From Pedobacter rhizosphaerae (GTDB lineage Bacteria; Bacteroidota; Bacteroidia; Sphingobacteriales; Sphingobacteriaceae): a DNA stretch of 64,000 nucleotides. The translations under genes were made by a program, and so were the position numbers. Position 1 is the first letter of the stretch, and the number at the start of each line of letters is the position of its first letter. The stretch is taken from assembly GCF_900111155.1 (NCBI RefSeq), contig NZ_FOGG01000008.1, positions 17,048 through 81,047 of the forward strand, in the 5' to 3' direction. The notes beneath the pieces are model-generated. The model worked only from the letters and a program-made list of their open reading frames with translations. It made no database searches and was not told where the DNA came from. Below are positions 55,726 through 64,000 of this stretch, in pieces.

Positions 55726-56813
55726 TGGAAGATGTAATTGCTGTAAACTGGAAGGAAAAAGTAAAGGAATGCGCGGCAGCCTCAGAAGAGATGGGCGCTC
55801 TGCATCCTGAAATTTTAGAATTGGCATACCATGAAAATTGGTTTAAGCTCTTTGTTCCTCAAAGATATGGTGGGCCAGGAAAACAGCTGCCTGAAATATT
55901 GAGGTTAGAAGAAGAACTGGCAGAGGCAGATGGGAGCTTAGGCTGGACAGTAACACTATGTGCTGGTGCAGCCTGGTTTGCAGGCTTCTTAGATGTAGAA
56001 CTCGCTGAAGATATTTTCGCTGATCCTAAGGTCTGTTTTGCCGGAAGTGGCGCAGTAGGAGGGACGGCTATTCAAACATCATCAGGATACCGCGTAAATG
56101 GCTTTTGGAAGTATGCCAGTGGCGCTTTGCATGCGACTATTTTTACAGCCAATTGCACTTTAAAAAATACGGATGGCTCTGATGTATTGGACAAGTCAGG
56201 AAACCCTGTAGTAAAATCATTCATCTTGAAAAGAGAGGAAGTAAAAATTATTTCCGGATGGTCTTATTTTGGATTGGTTGCCACAGGAAGCCACGCCTTT
56301 GAAGTGGTTGACTTATTGGTACCAGAAAACAGAACATTTGTAATTAACGATGATATTCAGGTTGCAGATTCAGGTTTCGACTATCCATTTCTGCAGTTGG
56401 CTGAAACCACTCTTGCAGTAAATAGCCTTGGTATGGCAAATCATTTTGTTAAACTCGTAGAGCAGGCTTTTATTTCCCGATCGGGTTTAAATAGGTATAC
56501 GCCGGCCCAAATTGATTTCTTCAACATAGAGTTTAATCAATGTAAAAACAATTTAAACCAATTAAGAACAGAGTTTTATCAATGTTTTGACGAATCTTGG
56601 AGTCAGCTTATTAACGATGGGGGAATTCAGGAATCAAAATTACTGGAGCTGAGTAAAATAAGCAGAATGCTGGCGCATGCTTGTCGCAAGACCTCCGATA
56701 CACTTTTCCCTTATTGCGGGCTCGAGGCAGCAAAAAAAGAAACAGAGATCAATCGGGTTTGGAGAGACATTCATACGGCAAGTCAACATGCACTTTTAAC
56801 TTTCTTAAGTTAA
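55725..56813 (+). CDS. Acyl-CoA dehydrogenase-like flavoprotein, possibly a group D flavin monooxygenase
   Basis: 362 aa, a little short for the ~385 of typical acyl-CoA dehydrogenases. N-terminal helical domain (residues 1-115), FWKYASGALHATIFTANC beta domain, C-terminal four-helix bundle ending NRVWRDIHTASQHALL. That RD...H ending resembles HsaA/DszC/HpaB-type two-component monooxygenases rather than true dehydrogenases, and no clear catalytic Glu is seen. It is co-translated with pnuT and therefore under the TPP riboswitch, suggesting a thiamine-related substrate (inferred). No flavin reductase is nearby. Confidence 0.8.
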   Translation: MEDVIAVNWKEKVKECAAASEEMGALHPEILELAYHENWFKLFVPQRYGGPGKQLPEILRLEEELAEADGSLGWTVTLCAGAAWFAGFLDVELAEDIFADPKVCFAGSGAVGGTAIQTSSGYRVNGFWKYASGALHATIFTANCTLKNTDGSDVLDKSGNPVVKSFILKREEVKIISGWSYFGLVATGSHAFEVVDLLVPENRTFVINDDIQVADSGFDYPFLQLAETTLAVNSLGMANHFVKLVEQAFISRSGLNRYTPAQIDFFNIEFNQCKNNLNQLRTEFYQCFDESWSQLINDGGIQESKLLELSKISRMLAHACRKTSDTLFPYCGLEAAKKETEINRVWRDIHTASQHALLTFLS

Positions 56814-57347
56814 ATACTCTGGTTTAATTTTTCCTTTAAAATCGGTAGCAAACTTGTTAAACTTAGGTTGGATAACAAATGCGCAGTAAGGTTTACTATG
56901 ATTATCATTGAAATAATTTTGATGATAATCTTCTGCTTCATAGAATTCTGAAACCGGAACAACTTGTGTAACGATTGGTTTGTCAAAAACCTTTTCGGCA
57001 GTGAGCTGATCAATCATTTTCTCTGCCTCCATCTTCTGATTCTCATTTGCATAGAAAATAACCGATCGGTATTGTGTACCGATATCATTTCCCTGCCTGT
57101 TTAAAGTAGTAGGATTATGTGTTTTAAAGAATATTAATAACAGTTCGGTATAGGAAATAACAGTTTCATCAAACTCCATACTTACCACTTCTGCGTGGCC
57201 TGTGTCGCCATTGCATATTTCCATGTATGTGGGGTGTTTAAGTGATCCACCCATGTAACCCGATGTTACCTGATTGACACCTTTTAAGGTTTGAAATACA
57301 GCTTCAGTGCACCAAAAACACCCGCCTCCAAATGTCGCTTTTTGCAT
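56805..57347 (-). CDS. msrA: Peptide methionine-S-sulfoxide reductase
   Basis: 180 aa, cytosolic. GGGCFWCTEAVF (nucleophile Cys10) at the very N-terminus, GHAEVVSMEFD, HNPTTLNRQGNDIGTQYRS and YHQNYF. It repairs oxidised methionine. Its last 9 bp overlap the end of the flavoprotein gene on the opposite strand. MsrB is not adjacent. Confidence 0.95.
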   Translation of the reverse strand: MQKATFGGGCFWCTEAVFQTLKGVNQVTSGYMGGSLKHPTYMEICNGDTGHAEVVSMEFDETVISYTELLLIFFKTHNPTTLNRQGNDIGTQYRSVIFYANENQKMEAEKMIDQLTAEKVFDKPIVTQVVPVSEFYEAEDYHQNYFNDNHSKPYCAFVIQPKFNKFATDFKGKIKPEYLT

Positions 57348-57400
57348 ATAGCAATAAACGTAAAAAAAATCATAAAGGTTTTATTTCGATATAAAAAAAG

Positions 57401-57426
57401 AAGCCCTACTTTTTGTAGGGCTTTTT
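57401..57426. terminator. Bidirectional intrinsic terminator
   Basis: AAGCCCTAC at 57401-57409 and GTAGGGCTT at 57415-57423, with T-rich sequence on both sides. It closes the minus-strand lipoprotein gene that ends at 57429. Confidence 0.8.
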
Positions 57427-57428
57427 CC

Positions 57429-58478
57429 TTATTGATATTGAATGTATATCGGTTTTGGAGTAAGTTTGATCAACTCTTCTGGGGTCATCATTCGGTTCGG
57501 AGCCTTTTTCAAATCGTTTTTATAAAACAATTTAAATCCTGTAAACTGAACCGGTTCTCCGTAAATAAAGTGGCGATAAGTTCCTTTTTTCAATTCTGGT
57601 TCACCCCATCCATCCATGTGCATTACAATTTGTACTTCTGGTCGAAGCTTGATGTTTGGTGAATTGGTTACCATTTTACGCGTGAAACGGTGAACAACAA
57701 ATACCTTTGGAGGCAGATTGTATTTCTTTACCATATCAGCTAAATATCCCGAAACATAGTTAATATCTGCAGCATCGTATGTTCCAATTCTTTTTCCTGG
57801 AAGAGAACCATCCTTCATCGAGAATTCAGGGTCAATACCCAAATGAACATAAGGCAATTGAAGATATTTTTCAATGTGAGGTAATTCTGCTTTGATATTA
57901 CTCAATGCTACCTGAAGATCAAGGAAAACGATTGTATTGGGTTGCATTTTAGCAATTTTTAGAACAGAATCGATCTGTTTGTTGCCCATACGGTTGATGT
58001 ACTTGCCATCTTTTCCCGGGGTTCCGCTGGCAACAGCTGCAATATAGTGTAAGCCAGGTTGAACAGGCGTAGTCGGATCAACTTTCTCCCAGTGCTTTAC
58101 TTCTTTATTTAAGCGTTGCCACATTTCTTTAGGTGCGTATTCGCCCAAAGCCCCCATTTTTTTAGAGTGTAAGTTACCATAATAAACAACAATTCTTTTG
58201 AAAGGTAAGATAGCTCCAGCTAAAGGATAAGGTTGCTTTTTTACTGGCCATTTTCCGGTGGTATCGCCGTTGGCCAGCTTTTGGGTTAAAGAATCATAAA
58301 GCTTTGGATCTACAGGTTTCATAACGTTTTCTGTAGAATCAGCGTTCTTTTTTGTCGTATCTGAAGCAAAGATTTTGCCAATACCGCTAGTGCTCTTACC
58401 ATCAGATTGACAGTTAGCAAATAGACTGATTGCGGCAAAACCAAGTATGAGTGTGCCCGCTAAAGGATGAAATTTCAT
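57429..58478 (-). CDS. Lipoprotein, unknown, possible TIM-barrel fold
   Basis: 349 aa. Lipobox FANC (Cys23). After a Lys/Asp-rich linker, repeated strand segments (FKRIVVYYGN, LHYIAAVASG, NTIVFLDLQV, YVHLGIDPEFSM, KVFVVHRFT, IQIVMHMDGWG-like) suggest a barrel with an acidic pocket at strand ends (DPEF, MHMDG). This could be a hydrolase fold, but I do not recognise a family. Exported, probably membrane-anchored. Confidence 0.65.
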   Translation of the reverse strand: MKFHPLAGTLILGFAAISLFANCQSDGKSTSGIGKIFASDTTKKNADSTENVMKPVDPKLYDSLTQKLANGDTTGKWPVKKQPYPLAGAILPFKRIVVYYGNLHSKKMGALGEYAPKEMWQRLNKEVKHWEKVDPTTPVQPGLHYIAAVASGTPGKDGKYINRMGNKQIDSVLKIAKMQPNTIVFLDLQVALSNIKAELPHIEKYLQLPYVHLGIDPEFSMKDGSLPGKRIGTYDAADINYVSGYLADMVKKYNLPPKVFVVHRFTRKMVTNSPNIKLRPEVQIVMHMDGWGEPELKKGTYRHFIYGEPVQFTGFKLFYKNDLKKAPNRMMTPEELIKLTPKPIYIQYQ

Positions 58479-58575
58479 AGGAATATTTAAGTATTAATGT
58501 TTACGCAGTATTTCCGAATCTGTGTGGATGAAAGTAATGCGGAAAACCGATAGTTCAAAATAATTTAATTAACAT

Positions 58576-59457
58576 TTACACATTGCAGAATTTACCAAAA
58601 ACACCTAATGGTAATTTGATTCCTGCAGTGGCTTGTAAATATAGTTCTCCAGTTTCCAAATTTTGCACTTGAGGAAATGAAGTTTTTATCAGGTTTTCTA
58701 CAATAACTGATGAAAAGCCCAAAGAATAGGTGTTTAAAATTAAGAAATGTTCTTTTTCATCTAAAAGTTGAACCACGTCTTGCATCATTTCTTGAATGTG
58801 ATCTTCCAGTTTCCATTTTTCTCCATTAGGACCGTGTCCATACGCTGGTGGATCGAGGATAATTCCATTATATTTTTTACCTCTCTTAAGCTCTTTTTTT
58901 ACAAATTTCAAAGCATCTTCCACCATCCAGCGGGTATTTTTAAGGCCAGAAAGTTCCTGGTTTTCATTTGCCCAGGTAACCACTTGTTTGATTGAATCTA
59001 CGTGGGTAGTTTCGGCACCTGCCGCATTGGCAATTAACGAGGCCGCACCAGTATAAGCGAAAAGATTTAAGACTTTAGGTTGTGGTGTTTTAAACTTTTT
59101 AATAGATGAAGAGATGTAGTCCCAGTTTACTGCCTGCTCAGGAAATACACCCACATGTTTAAAAGAGGTTAGTCCTAAACGAAGTTTAATGGCTACTTCA
59201 TTGTTTTTATATTCTACATGCCAGCGATCCGGAATCGAAAGGTTTTTTTTAACCCATTCGCCTGAAGTTGCTGATCTGCCTCTGAAGGTAATATTGGCTG
59301 CCTTTTTCCACTCTTGATCGGATAATGTTTTTTTCCATACTGCCTGAGGCTCAGGTCTGATGAGCACAACATTTCCAAATCTTTCTAATTTTTCAAAATC
59401 CCCGCAATCTATCAGTTCGTAATCTTTCCAGTGAGTGGGGCTTAATAATTGTATCAT
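58576..59457 (-). CDS. Class I SAM-dependent methyltransferase, RlmI-like
   Basis: 293 aa. LNLFAYTGAASLIANAAGA is the SAM-binding motif I, AETTHVDSIKQVVTWANEN motif II, and ILDPPAYGHGP the catalytic motif IV. The N-terminal ~100 residues are beta-rich with WFKDYELIDCG-like PUA/leader character. This resembles 23S rRNA C5-cytosine methyltransferase (RlmI) relatives (Methyltrans_SAM family). It starts 3 bp after the toxin stop, so it shares a transcript with the mla and toxin-antitoxin genes. Exact substrate uncertain. Confidence 0.82.
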   Translation of the reverse strand: MIQLLSPTHWKDYELIDCGDFEKLERFGNVVLIRPEPQAVWKKTLSDQEWKKAANITFRGRSATSGEWVKKNLSIPDRWHVEYKNNEVAIKLRLGLTSFKHVGVFPEQAVNWDYISSSIKKFKTPQPKVLNLFAYTGAASLIANAAGAETTHVDSIKQVVTWANENQELSGLKNTRWMVEDALKFVKKELKRGKKYNGIILDPPAYGHGPNGEKWKLEDHIQEMMQDVVQLLDEKEHFLILNTYSLGFSSVIVENLIKTSFPQVQNLETGELYLQATAGIKLPLGVFGKFCNV

Positions 59458-59460
59458 GTA

Positions 59461-59844
59461 TTAAAATAACTTTAAATTGGGGTAATTTCTGATGTGTTGA
59501 TCATCAGTTATAAGTGATAAATCTTCAGTTATCGCCTGGGCAATAATTAATCTGTCAAAAGGATCTTTGTGAAGCATAGGTAGTTCCAAATAGTAATTTA
59601 AACTCGCTTGGCTGGGATAAAGTACTACAATTTCATGTTTCTCAAGAAGGACAAAGATAGAATCTATGTCATCTTTAAGCTTTAATTTGCCTATGTTAAT
59701 CTTTATGGTGATTTCCCAGATACTTATAATGCTTATATATTTTTCTGCTTCTTTATTGTTAAGGATGTCAATAGTTTTTTTAGAAATTGATCTGTCTCCA
59801 TTAATGAAAAAAAGAAAAATATGGGTATCTAATAAAAAACGCAT
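59461..59844 (-). CDS. PIN-domain toxin (VapC-like)
   Basis: 127 aa. PIN catalytic acidic residues: LLDTHIFLFF (first Asp), SIWEITIKINIGKL (Glu), KDPFDRLIIAQA (Asp) and SLITDDQHI (last Asp). It cleaves RNA when free of antitoxin. Its ATG overlaps the antitoxin stop (TAATG). The pair sits inside what looks like one operon with mlaE-mlaF upstream and a methyltransferase downstream. Confidence 0.9.
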   Translation of the reverse strand: MRFLLDTHIFLFFINGDRSISKKTIDILNNKEAEKYISIISIWEITIKINIGKLKLKDDIDSIFVLLEKHEIVVLYPSQASLNYYLELPMLHKDPFDRLIIAQAITEDLSLITDDQHIRNYPNLKLF

Positions 59845-60089
59845 TACATATAATCTTTAAGATCATCTAATGGTTCGTTAAAATCATCAGCTATATAAAG
59901 TATTGTTCCTTTTGCAGCACCGTACAAACTTTTTGGTTCTTCTAAATGTTGCACTGCAGATGGAGTGGTTATGTAGGGTTTTTTAACATGTTTTGCTTTT
60001 AAAAAATCGATAAAGTCTTCTACCTCATTAATCATGTTTTCGGGTAAAGTTTCCAGTTTATCGATAATTTGCTTCGTTGCGAGTTTCAT
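59844..60089 (-). CDS. DUF2281-type antitoxin
   Basis: 81 aa. The N-terminal helical part LATKQIIDKLETLPENMINEVEDFIDFLKAK matches DUF2281, which partners VapC toxins. The acidic C-terminus likely wraps the toxin. It starts 19 bp after mlaF ends and stops within the toxin ATG. DNA-binding autoregulation is inferred from the family only. Confidence 0.85.
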   Translation of the reverse strand: MKLATKQIIDKLETLPENMINEVEDFIDFLKAKHVKKPYITTPSAVQHLEEPKSLYGAAKGTILYIADDFNEPLDDLKDYM

Positions 60090-60108
60090 ACTCCAATATA
60101 CAAAAAAA

Positions 60109-60861
60109 TTAAAACTTATCCTTTGCTGCCTTCATAAAACGACTTGCAAATACAAAGTCGTTAAGTTCTTGTATATCAGTATGTGCAATCTCTTTATTAC
60201 TGCCTTCCCAGAATTTTTTTCCTTCATGTAAAAAGAGGATATAATCGCCAATTCCCATTACCGAGTTCATATCATGAGTTACCACTATGGTAGTGGTTTT
60301 ATATTCTTCGGTAATTTCTTTAATGAGTTCATCGATAACGATCGATGTTTTAGGATCAAGGCCCGAATTCGGCTCATCACAGAATAAATATTTAGGATTC
60401 ATGGCAATAGCGCGTGCAATACCAACACGTTTCTTCATTCCTCCTGAAAGCTCGGCAGGATAAAGTTTGTTTTTGCCTTCCAGGTTTACGCGTTCTAAAC
60501 AGAAGTTTACACGCTCTAATTTCTCTTTACGTGTTTGTTCGGTAAACATATTTAAAGGAAACATAATGTTTTCTTCAACGGTCATGCTGTCAAATAGGGC
60601 TGATCCCTGAAATAGCATACCGATTTCTTTCCTCACTTCAATACGCTCTTCATAAGACATTGGAGTAAAGTCTCTTCCATCATATAAAACCGAGCCAGAA
60701 TCTGGTTGATGCAAGCCCACCATACATTTTAACAAAGTAGTTTTACCTGATCCCGAGCCTCCAATGATAAGATTGGTAACGCCTTCTTCAAATTTTCCAG
60801 AAATGCCTTTTAGTACTTCGTTACCAGAAAATGATTTATAAATATCTTTGATTTCTATCAT
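60109..60861 (-). CDS. mlaF: ABC transporter ATPase, MlaF-type
   Basis: 250 aa from the ATG at 60861 (M-I-E-I-K-D-I-Y-K-S-F), which overlaps the mlaE stop by one base. An upstream start at 60912 would run into mlaE. Walker A GGSGSGKTTLLKCMVG, signature LSGGMKKRVGIARAIA, Walker B LFCDEPNSGLDP. The MlaF role is supported by co-location with an MlaE permease: energising phospholipid traffic between inner and outer membranes. Confidence 0.92.
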   Translation of the reverse strand: MIEIKDIYKSFSGNEVLKGISGKFEEGVTNLIIGGSGSGKTTLLKCMVGLHQPDSGSVLYDGRDFTPMSYEERIEVRKEIGMLFQGSALFDSMTVEENIMFPLNMFTEQTRKEKLERVNFCLERVNLEGKNKLYPAELSGGMKKRVGIARAIAMNPKYLFCDEPNSGLDPKTSIVIDELIKEITEEYKTTTIVVTHDMNSVMGIGDYILFLHEGKKFWEGSNKEIAHTDIQELNDFVFASRFMKAAKDKF

Positions 60862-61595
60862 TACAATAACAATTGGGTCACGATATAATCGCAAGCTAAA
60901 ATGGAAATACAACTAATTACAACAGCCCTAGTACTAGCCTGAGATACCTCTAAAGCGCCACCTTTTACGTAAAAGCCTTCATAGGCAGGTACGGTTGTGA
61001 TAATAAAACCGAAAACAAATGCTTTAACTAAAGCCACTGTAATGGTGTAAGGATTAAAATCTGTAGTAATACCCTGCATATATTCTGCCGGAGTAACGGC
61101 TCCAGATAATGCCCCGCCAATATAACCACCAGAAATGCTTAAAAACATTGAAATGATAACTAAAAGCGGTACCATGGTGATACCCGAAATTACTTTTGGT
61201 AAAATCAGATAACCAGGCGCATTAATCCCCATAATTTCCAGTGCATCAATTTGTTCGGTTACCCGCATGGTGCCAATCTCAGAAGAAATGGCCGATCCTA
61301 TTTTACCTGCCAGTACAATTGCACTAATGGTTGGGCTTAACTCCAGAATGCTGGAGTCGCGGTTTACAGAGCCAATAATTGTTTTAGGGATAAAATCACT
61401 AACCAGCTGGAAGGCAATTTGTAATGTCATTACCGCACCGATAAAAGTAGATATAATGGCAATTAACCCTAAAGAGCCTACGCCAACATAATCCATCTGC
61501 TTGGCAATCTCCTTAAAATATATTTTAAATTTTTCCGGCTTTCTAAATACAGATTTGAGTAGCAGTATGTACCTGCCGAAATTGGTAAAATTCAT
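60861..61595 (-). CDS. mlaE: MlaE-type permease of the phospholipid ABC transporter
   Basis: 244 aa. About five hydrophobic segments, with GKIGSAISSEIGTMRVTEQIDALEIMGINAPGYL, the MlaE family signature. It forms the inner-membrane channel with MlaF; a substrate-binding MlaD (MCE) protein is expected in the complex but is not encoded next to these genes in this window. First gene of the operon, with a ~150-bp spacer to the divergent SDR gene. Confidence 0.93.
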   Translation of the reverse strand: MNFTNFGRYILLLKSVFRKPEKFKIYFKEIAKQMDYVGVGSLGLIAIISTFIGAVMTLQIAFQLVSDFIPKTIIGSVNRDSSILELSPTISAIVLAGKIGSAISSEIGTMRVTEQIDALEIMGINAPGYLILPKVISGITMVPLLVIISMFLSISGGYIGGALSGAVTPAEYMQGITTDFNPYTITVALVKAFVFGFIITTVPAYEGFYVKGGALEVSQASTRAVVISCISILACDYIVTQLLL

Positions 61596-61742
61596 TCCGT
61601 ATGTGTTGCTTAATTTAAATGTTCAACTTATAATACTACAAAGAAACGATAAAAAAGTTGTCGGACTTTGTTAATTCTAAAAATATTCGTGGTTTTGAAT
61701 ATAAATATGGTTTTTTGTTAACAAAAATTAAACCACAAAATA

Positions 61743-62432
61743 ATGAAGGCTGTCATTACAGGTGCCACCAAAGGAATTGGTAGAGCTATAGCGATTAAAC
61801 TTGCTCAAAATGGATACGATTTAATTCTAATCGCCCGTAACCCAAATGAATTGAATGATTTTCGCGCTGAATTGCTGAAACATAAAATTGAGGTCTCAAT
61901 TTATCCTGTTGATTGTTCCGAGAAAGAAGAGGTACTTGGCTTTTTGAAAAATGCAGAAGTAGATTTCGGCTTCGTAGATATTTTGGTTAATAATGTTGGG
62001 GCCTTTATGCCTGGTAGCCTTTTGGATGAAGCCAATGAAGTATTCGAAAAACAACAGCACATTAATGTCAATGCTGGCTATTACATCAGCAAGTTTTTTG
62101 GAAAAAAGATGCGTTCCGAAAAGAAGGGCCATATTTTTAACATCTGCTCGGTAGCCAGTAATGCACCTGTTAAAAATGGTGGAAGTTATAGTGTAACAAA
62201 AGCAGCGATGTTAAGTCTTAATCATGTATTACGGCAAGAGTTAGCCCCATACAACGTTAAAGTTACTGCATTTTTGCCAGGTTCAACTAAAACTGCTTCT
62301 TGGGAAGGGACAACAATTCCTGATGAGAAATTTGTACAGCCAGAAGATATTGCAGAAACTTTATATACCATTTTAAACTTAAGTAAAGGGGTAAACGTTG
62401 ATGAGGTACTGATTACGCCGCTAGATTTTTAA
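61743..62432 (+). CDS. Short-chain dehydrogenase/reductase
   Basis: 229 aa. NAD(P)-binding GATKGIGRAIAI (TGxxxGIG), NNVG after strand 4, and the catalytic Ser and YSVTK (Tyr-x-x-x-Lys) pair in SYSVTKAAMLS. It is a classical SDR with no substrate hint. It is followed 6 bp later by the PspC gene. Confidence 0.92.
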   Translation: MKAVITGATKGIGRAIAIKLAQNGYDLILIARNPNELNDFRAELLKHKIEVSIYPVDCSEKEEVLGFLKNAEVDFGFVDILVNNVGAFMPGSLLDEANEVFEKQQHINVNAGYYISKFFGKKMRSEKKGHIFNICSVASNAPVKNGGSYSVTKAAMLSLNHVLRQELAPYNVKVTAFLPGSTKTASWEGTTIPDEKFVQPEDIAETLYTILNLSKGVNVDEVLITPLDF

Positions 62433-62438
62433 CACAAA

Positions 62439-63107
62439 ATGAACAACGTTATGGAAAAGAAGCTTTTTAGAAACGAACACGATAAAATGATTGCTGGTGT
62501 AGCTTCGGGCCTTGCAGATTACATGCAGGTGGAAGTAACCATAGTTAGATTATTGTTTGCATTATCGGCCATATTTATGGCTGGAGGTGGCCTTGTTGCC
62601 TATATTGTGATGTGGATTATTGTACCCGTAAATAACGATCCGGCAGCAAGATTTTCAAAATTTAATGATTATTTTAATAAAAATAATCCCAATACTCCCC
62701 CTTTTGGCTCAGGCGGTGTAAACTGGACTCAGCCAGTTAATGAAGGTGCAGAGAAAAAACCTTTCGAAACACAAGCCGACTTTAGCAAATTTAATAAGCC
62801 AAATGATACAGGTCGAATAATAGGAGGTTTAGTATTATTGGTTGTAGGTTGTTTCTTCTTAACCAGAGAGCTGGGATTAATCCCTTATTGGATCAGCTTT
62901 AGAAATCTGTGGCCAATTATCTTTATTGCTTTAGGTATTAGCATTATTGCTAAATCTAAAAGGAAAAACGAATGGAAAGAGTGGCAGAGCCAGCAGGCTG
63001 CAGCAACAGAAGCACCCAAAACGGCAACATTTTCTGATACAATTGTAGAAGAAAAACCTATAGCTAATGATGATAACAACACAACACCTCATAACCCTCA
63101 AGTATAA
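62439..63107 (+). CDS. PspC domain protein
   Basis: 222 aa. PspC domain at residues ~8-60 (KLFRNEHDKMIAGVASGLADYMQVE, then membrane segment VRLLFALSAIFMAGGG), a polar linker, two further hydrophobic segments (~125-165) ending RNLWPIIFIALGISIIAKS (DUF5668-like), and a charged tail. PspC-type proteins take part in envelope stress responses. An internal ATG at 62451 is an alternative start. It is followed 5 bp later by a LiaF-like gene. Confidence 0.85.
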   Translation: MNNVMEKKLFRNEHDKMIAGVASGLADYMQVEVTIVRLLFALSAIFMAGGGLVAYIVMWIIVPVNNDPAARFSKFNDYFNKNNPNTPPFGSGGVNWTQPVNEGAEKKPFETQADFSKFNKPNDTGRIIGGLVLLVVGCFFLTRELGLIPYWISFRNLWPIIFIALGISIIAKSKRKNEWKEWQSQQAAATEAPKTATFSDTIVEEKPIANDDNNTTPHNPQV

Positions 63108-63112
63108 ATATT

Positions 63113-64000
63113 ATGAAATTAGATAGATTAATTTGGGGTATTTTACTGCTATTTATTGGCGGTGTACTTCTACTGGAAAACTTTGGCGTAATTGATTTTT
63201 ATTGGCGTACGGTTTGGCGCTTTTGGCCAATATTTTTGATCATTGCAGGAGTAAATATTTTATTCAACCGGAATAACTCTCAAACTGGTAATGTCATTTC
63301 AATTGCAGTATTGGTTATTTCTTTATCTTTTCTTTTTGTTAAAGGACAGCAAAGGCCTTCCAACTCCTGGTTTGGGAAACACTTTAATAAGGATATGGAT
63401 ATCAATATTGATGATGACGATGATAAAGACACCGCCTTTAACCGGTTAAACTTGTTCGAGCCTTACATCGCTGCTGATAGTGCTAAGAAAACAGTTTTAA
63501 ATATATCTGGTGGAGGAATTTCCTTCAAATTGGATGGAGAAACTTCAGAATTAATTAATGCCGATATTAAAAAAAGGCATGGTAACTTCTCCTTGAAGAA
63601 ACTGGTTACCGATAGTGCAACCATCCTCACTTTGAGTATGGATGATAGAAGGAATAAATGGAAGTTTAGCGATAATGGCAATGATGTAGATTTCAAATTA
63701 AATAAAGCAGCCAACTGGGATGTGTTGATGAAGCTTGGTGCAGGAGAGGCTGATCTGGATTTTACAGACTATAAAGTACGTACTTTCCGCTTTGATGGCG
63801 GTGCGGCCGCTTTAGATATTAAAATGGGCGACTTGCTGCCAATTGCCGATGTGATTGTAAAATCGGGTGTGGCAGATGTTAAAATTAAGGTGCCTACCAA
63901 CGCGGGTTGCAGAATCAAAACGAAAACAGGATTATCTGCCAAAGATTTCGAAGGATTTGAAAAGTTGAGTGATGGAGTGTATGAAACTTCTAATTATAAA
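63113..64000 (+). CDS. LiaF-like envelope-stress protein, truncated by window end
   Basis: At least 296 aa and still open at 64000. N-terminal hydrophobic segments (M-K-L-D-R-L-I-W-G-I-L-L-L-F-I-G-G; WPIFLIIAGVNILF) resemble DUF5668, followed by an acidic linker and beta-helix-like sequence with NISGGGISFKLDGE and KLGAGEADLDF as in DUF4097/LiaF C-terminal domains. With the PspC gene it likely forms an envelope-stress module. The end is not visible. Confidence 0.75.
   Translation, partial: MKLDRLIWGILLLFIGGVLLLENFGVIDFYWRTVWRFWPIFLIIAGVNILFNRNNSQTGNVISIAVLVISLSFLFVKGQQRPSNSWFGKHFNKDMDINIDDDDDKDTAFNRLNLFEPYIAADSAKKTVLNISGGGISFKLDGETSELINADIKKRHGNFSLKKLVTDSATILTLSMDDRRNKWKFSDNGNDVDFKLNKAANWDVLMKLGAGEADLDFTDYKVRTFRFDGGAAALDIKMGDLLPIADVIVKSGVADVKIKVPTNAGCRIKTKTGLSAKDFEGFEKLSDGVYETSNYK

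Overview
The window is 64 kb of chromosome from a Bacteroidota bacterium, most likely family Sphingobacteriaceae (Pedobacter-like). This rests on lineage-typical genes (lipidated TamL next to TamB, DUF4382 and lipocalin-like lipoproteins, a PNGase F-type glycosidase, DUF3098 beside FtsX, ParC with a long acidic tail), AT-rich sequence, TTTG/TAnnTTTG-type promoters and degenerate CAGTTT-type intergenic repeats. No rRNA, tRNA, CRISPR, prophage or insertion sequence was recognised. Most of the window is ordinary core genome; the unusual material is in RNA and DNA elements and a few gene contexts.

Layout. 0.07-8.6 kb is a minus-strand block: DUF2157 protein, CPA2 cation/proton antiporter, a small membrane protein, ribF, a YitT protein, truB, uppP, a DUF3098 protein and ftsX. 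8.9-14 kb carries a small lipoprotein, leuS and a DEAD-box helicase. 14.3-19 kb has a subtilisin and a three-gene lipid-linked sugar cassette (polysaccharide deacetylase, GT2, GT87). 19-24 kb is a two-component system in one operon with two envelope proteins, facing a DUF4382 lipoprotein gene across a spacer with four TTTCAT-type sites. 24-31.3 kb is accessory: M60-like peptidase, GH43-like hydrolase, lipoproteins, a candidate small RNA and a fimbrillin-like lipoprotein. 31.5-32.15 kb is a higher-order tandem repeat, followed by a frameshifted EamA transporter, an AHSA1 protein, an MFS symporter and an APC permease. 36.9-54.7 kb holds parE, a hybrid histidine kinase, the tamB-tamL-yihY operon, cytidine deaminase, a PNGase F-type enzyme and parC. 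54.8-56.8 kb is a TPP-riboswitch operon (pnuT-like transporter plus an acyl-CoA-dehydrogenase-like flavoprotein). 56.8-61.6 kb has msrA, a lipoprotein, a methyltransferase, a PIN/DUF2281 toxin-antitoxin pair and mlaF-mlaE. 61.7-64 kb has an SDR, a PspC protein and a LiaF-like protein cut by the window end.

How the genes work together. Envelope maintenance dominates: MlaE/MlaF and TamL/TamB (lipid traffic and outer-membrane assembly), UppP (carrier recycling), FtsX (division), the sugar cassette and the two-component system with its putative envelope targets. ParE and ParC together make topoisomerase IV. The M60-like, GH43-like and PNGase F-type proteins suggest exported glycoprotein and polysaccharide breakdown. 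The most interesting item is the TPP riboswitch: it carries an extra, self-paired arm of about 79 nt between its two conserved halves and precedes a flavoprotein not normally linked to thiamine.
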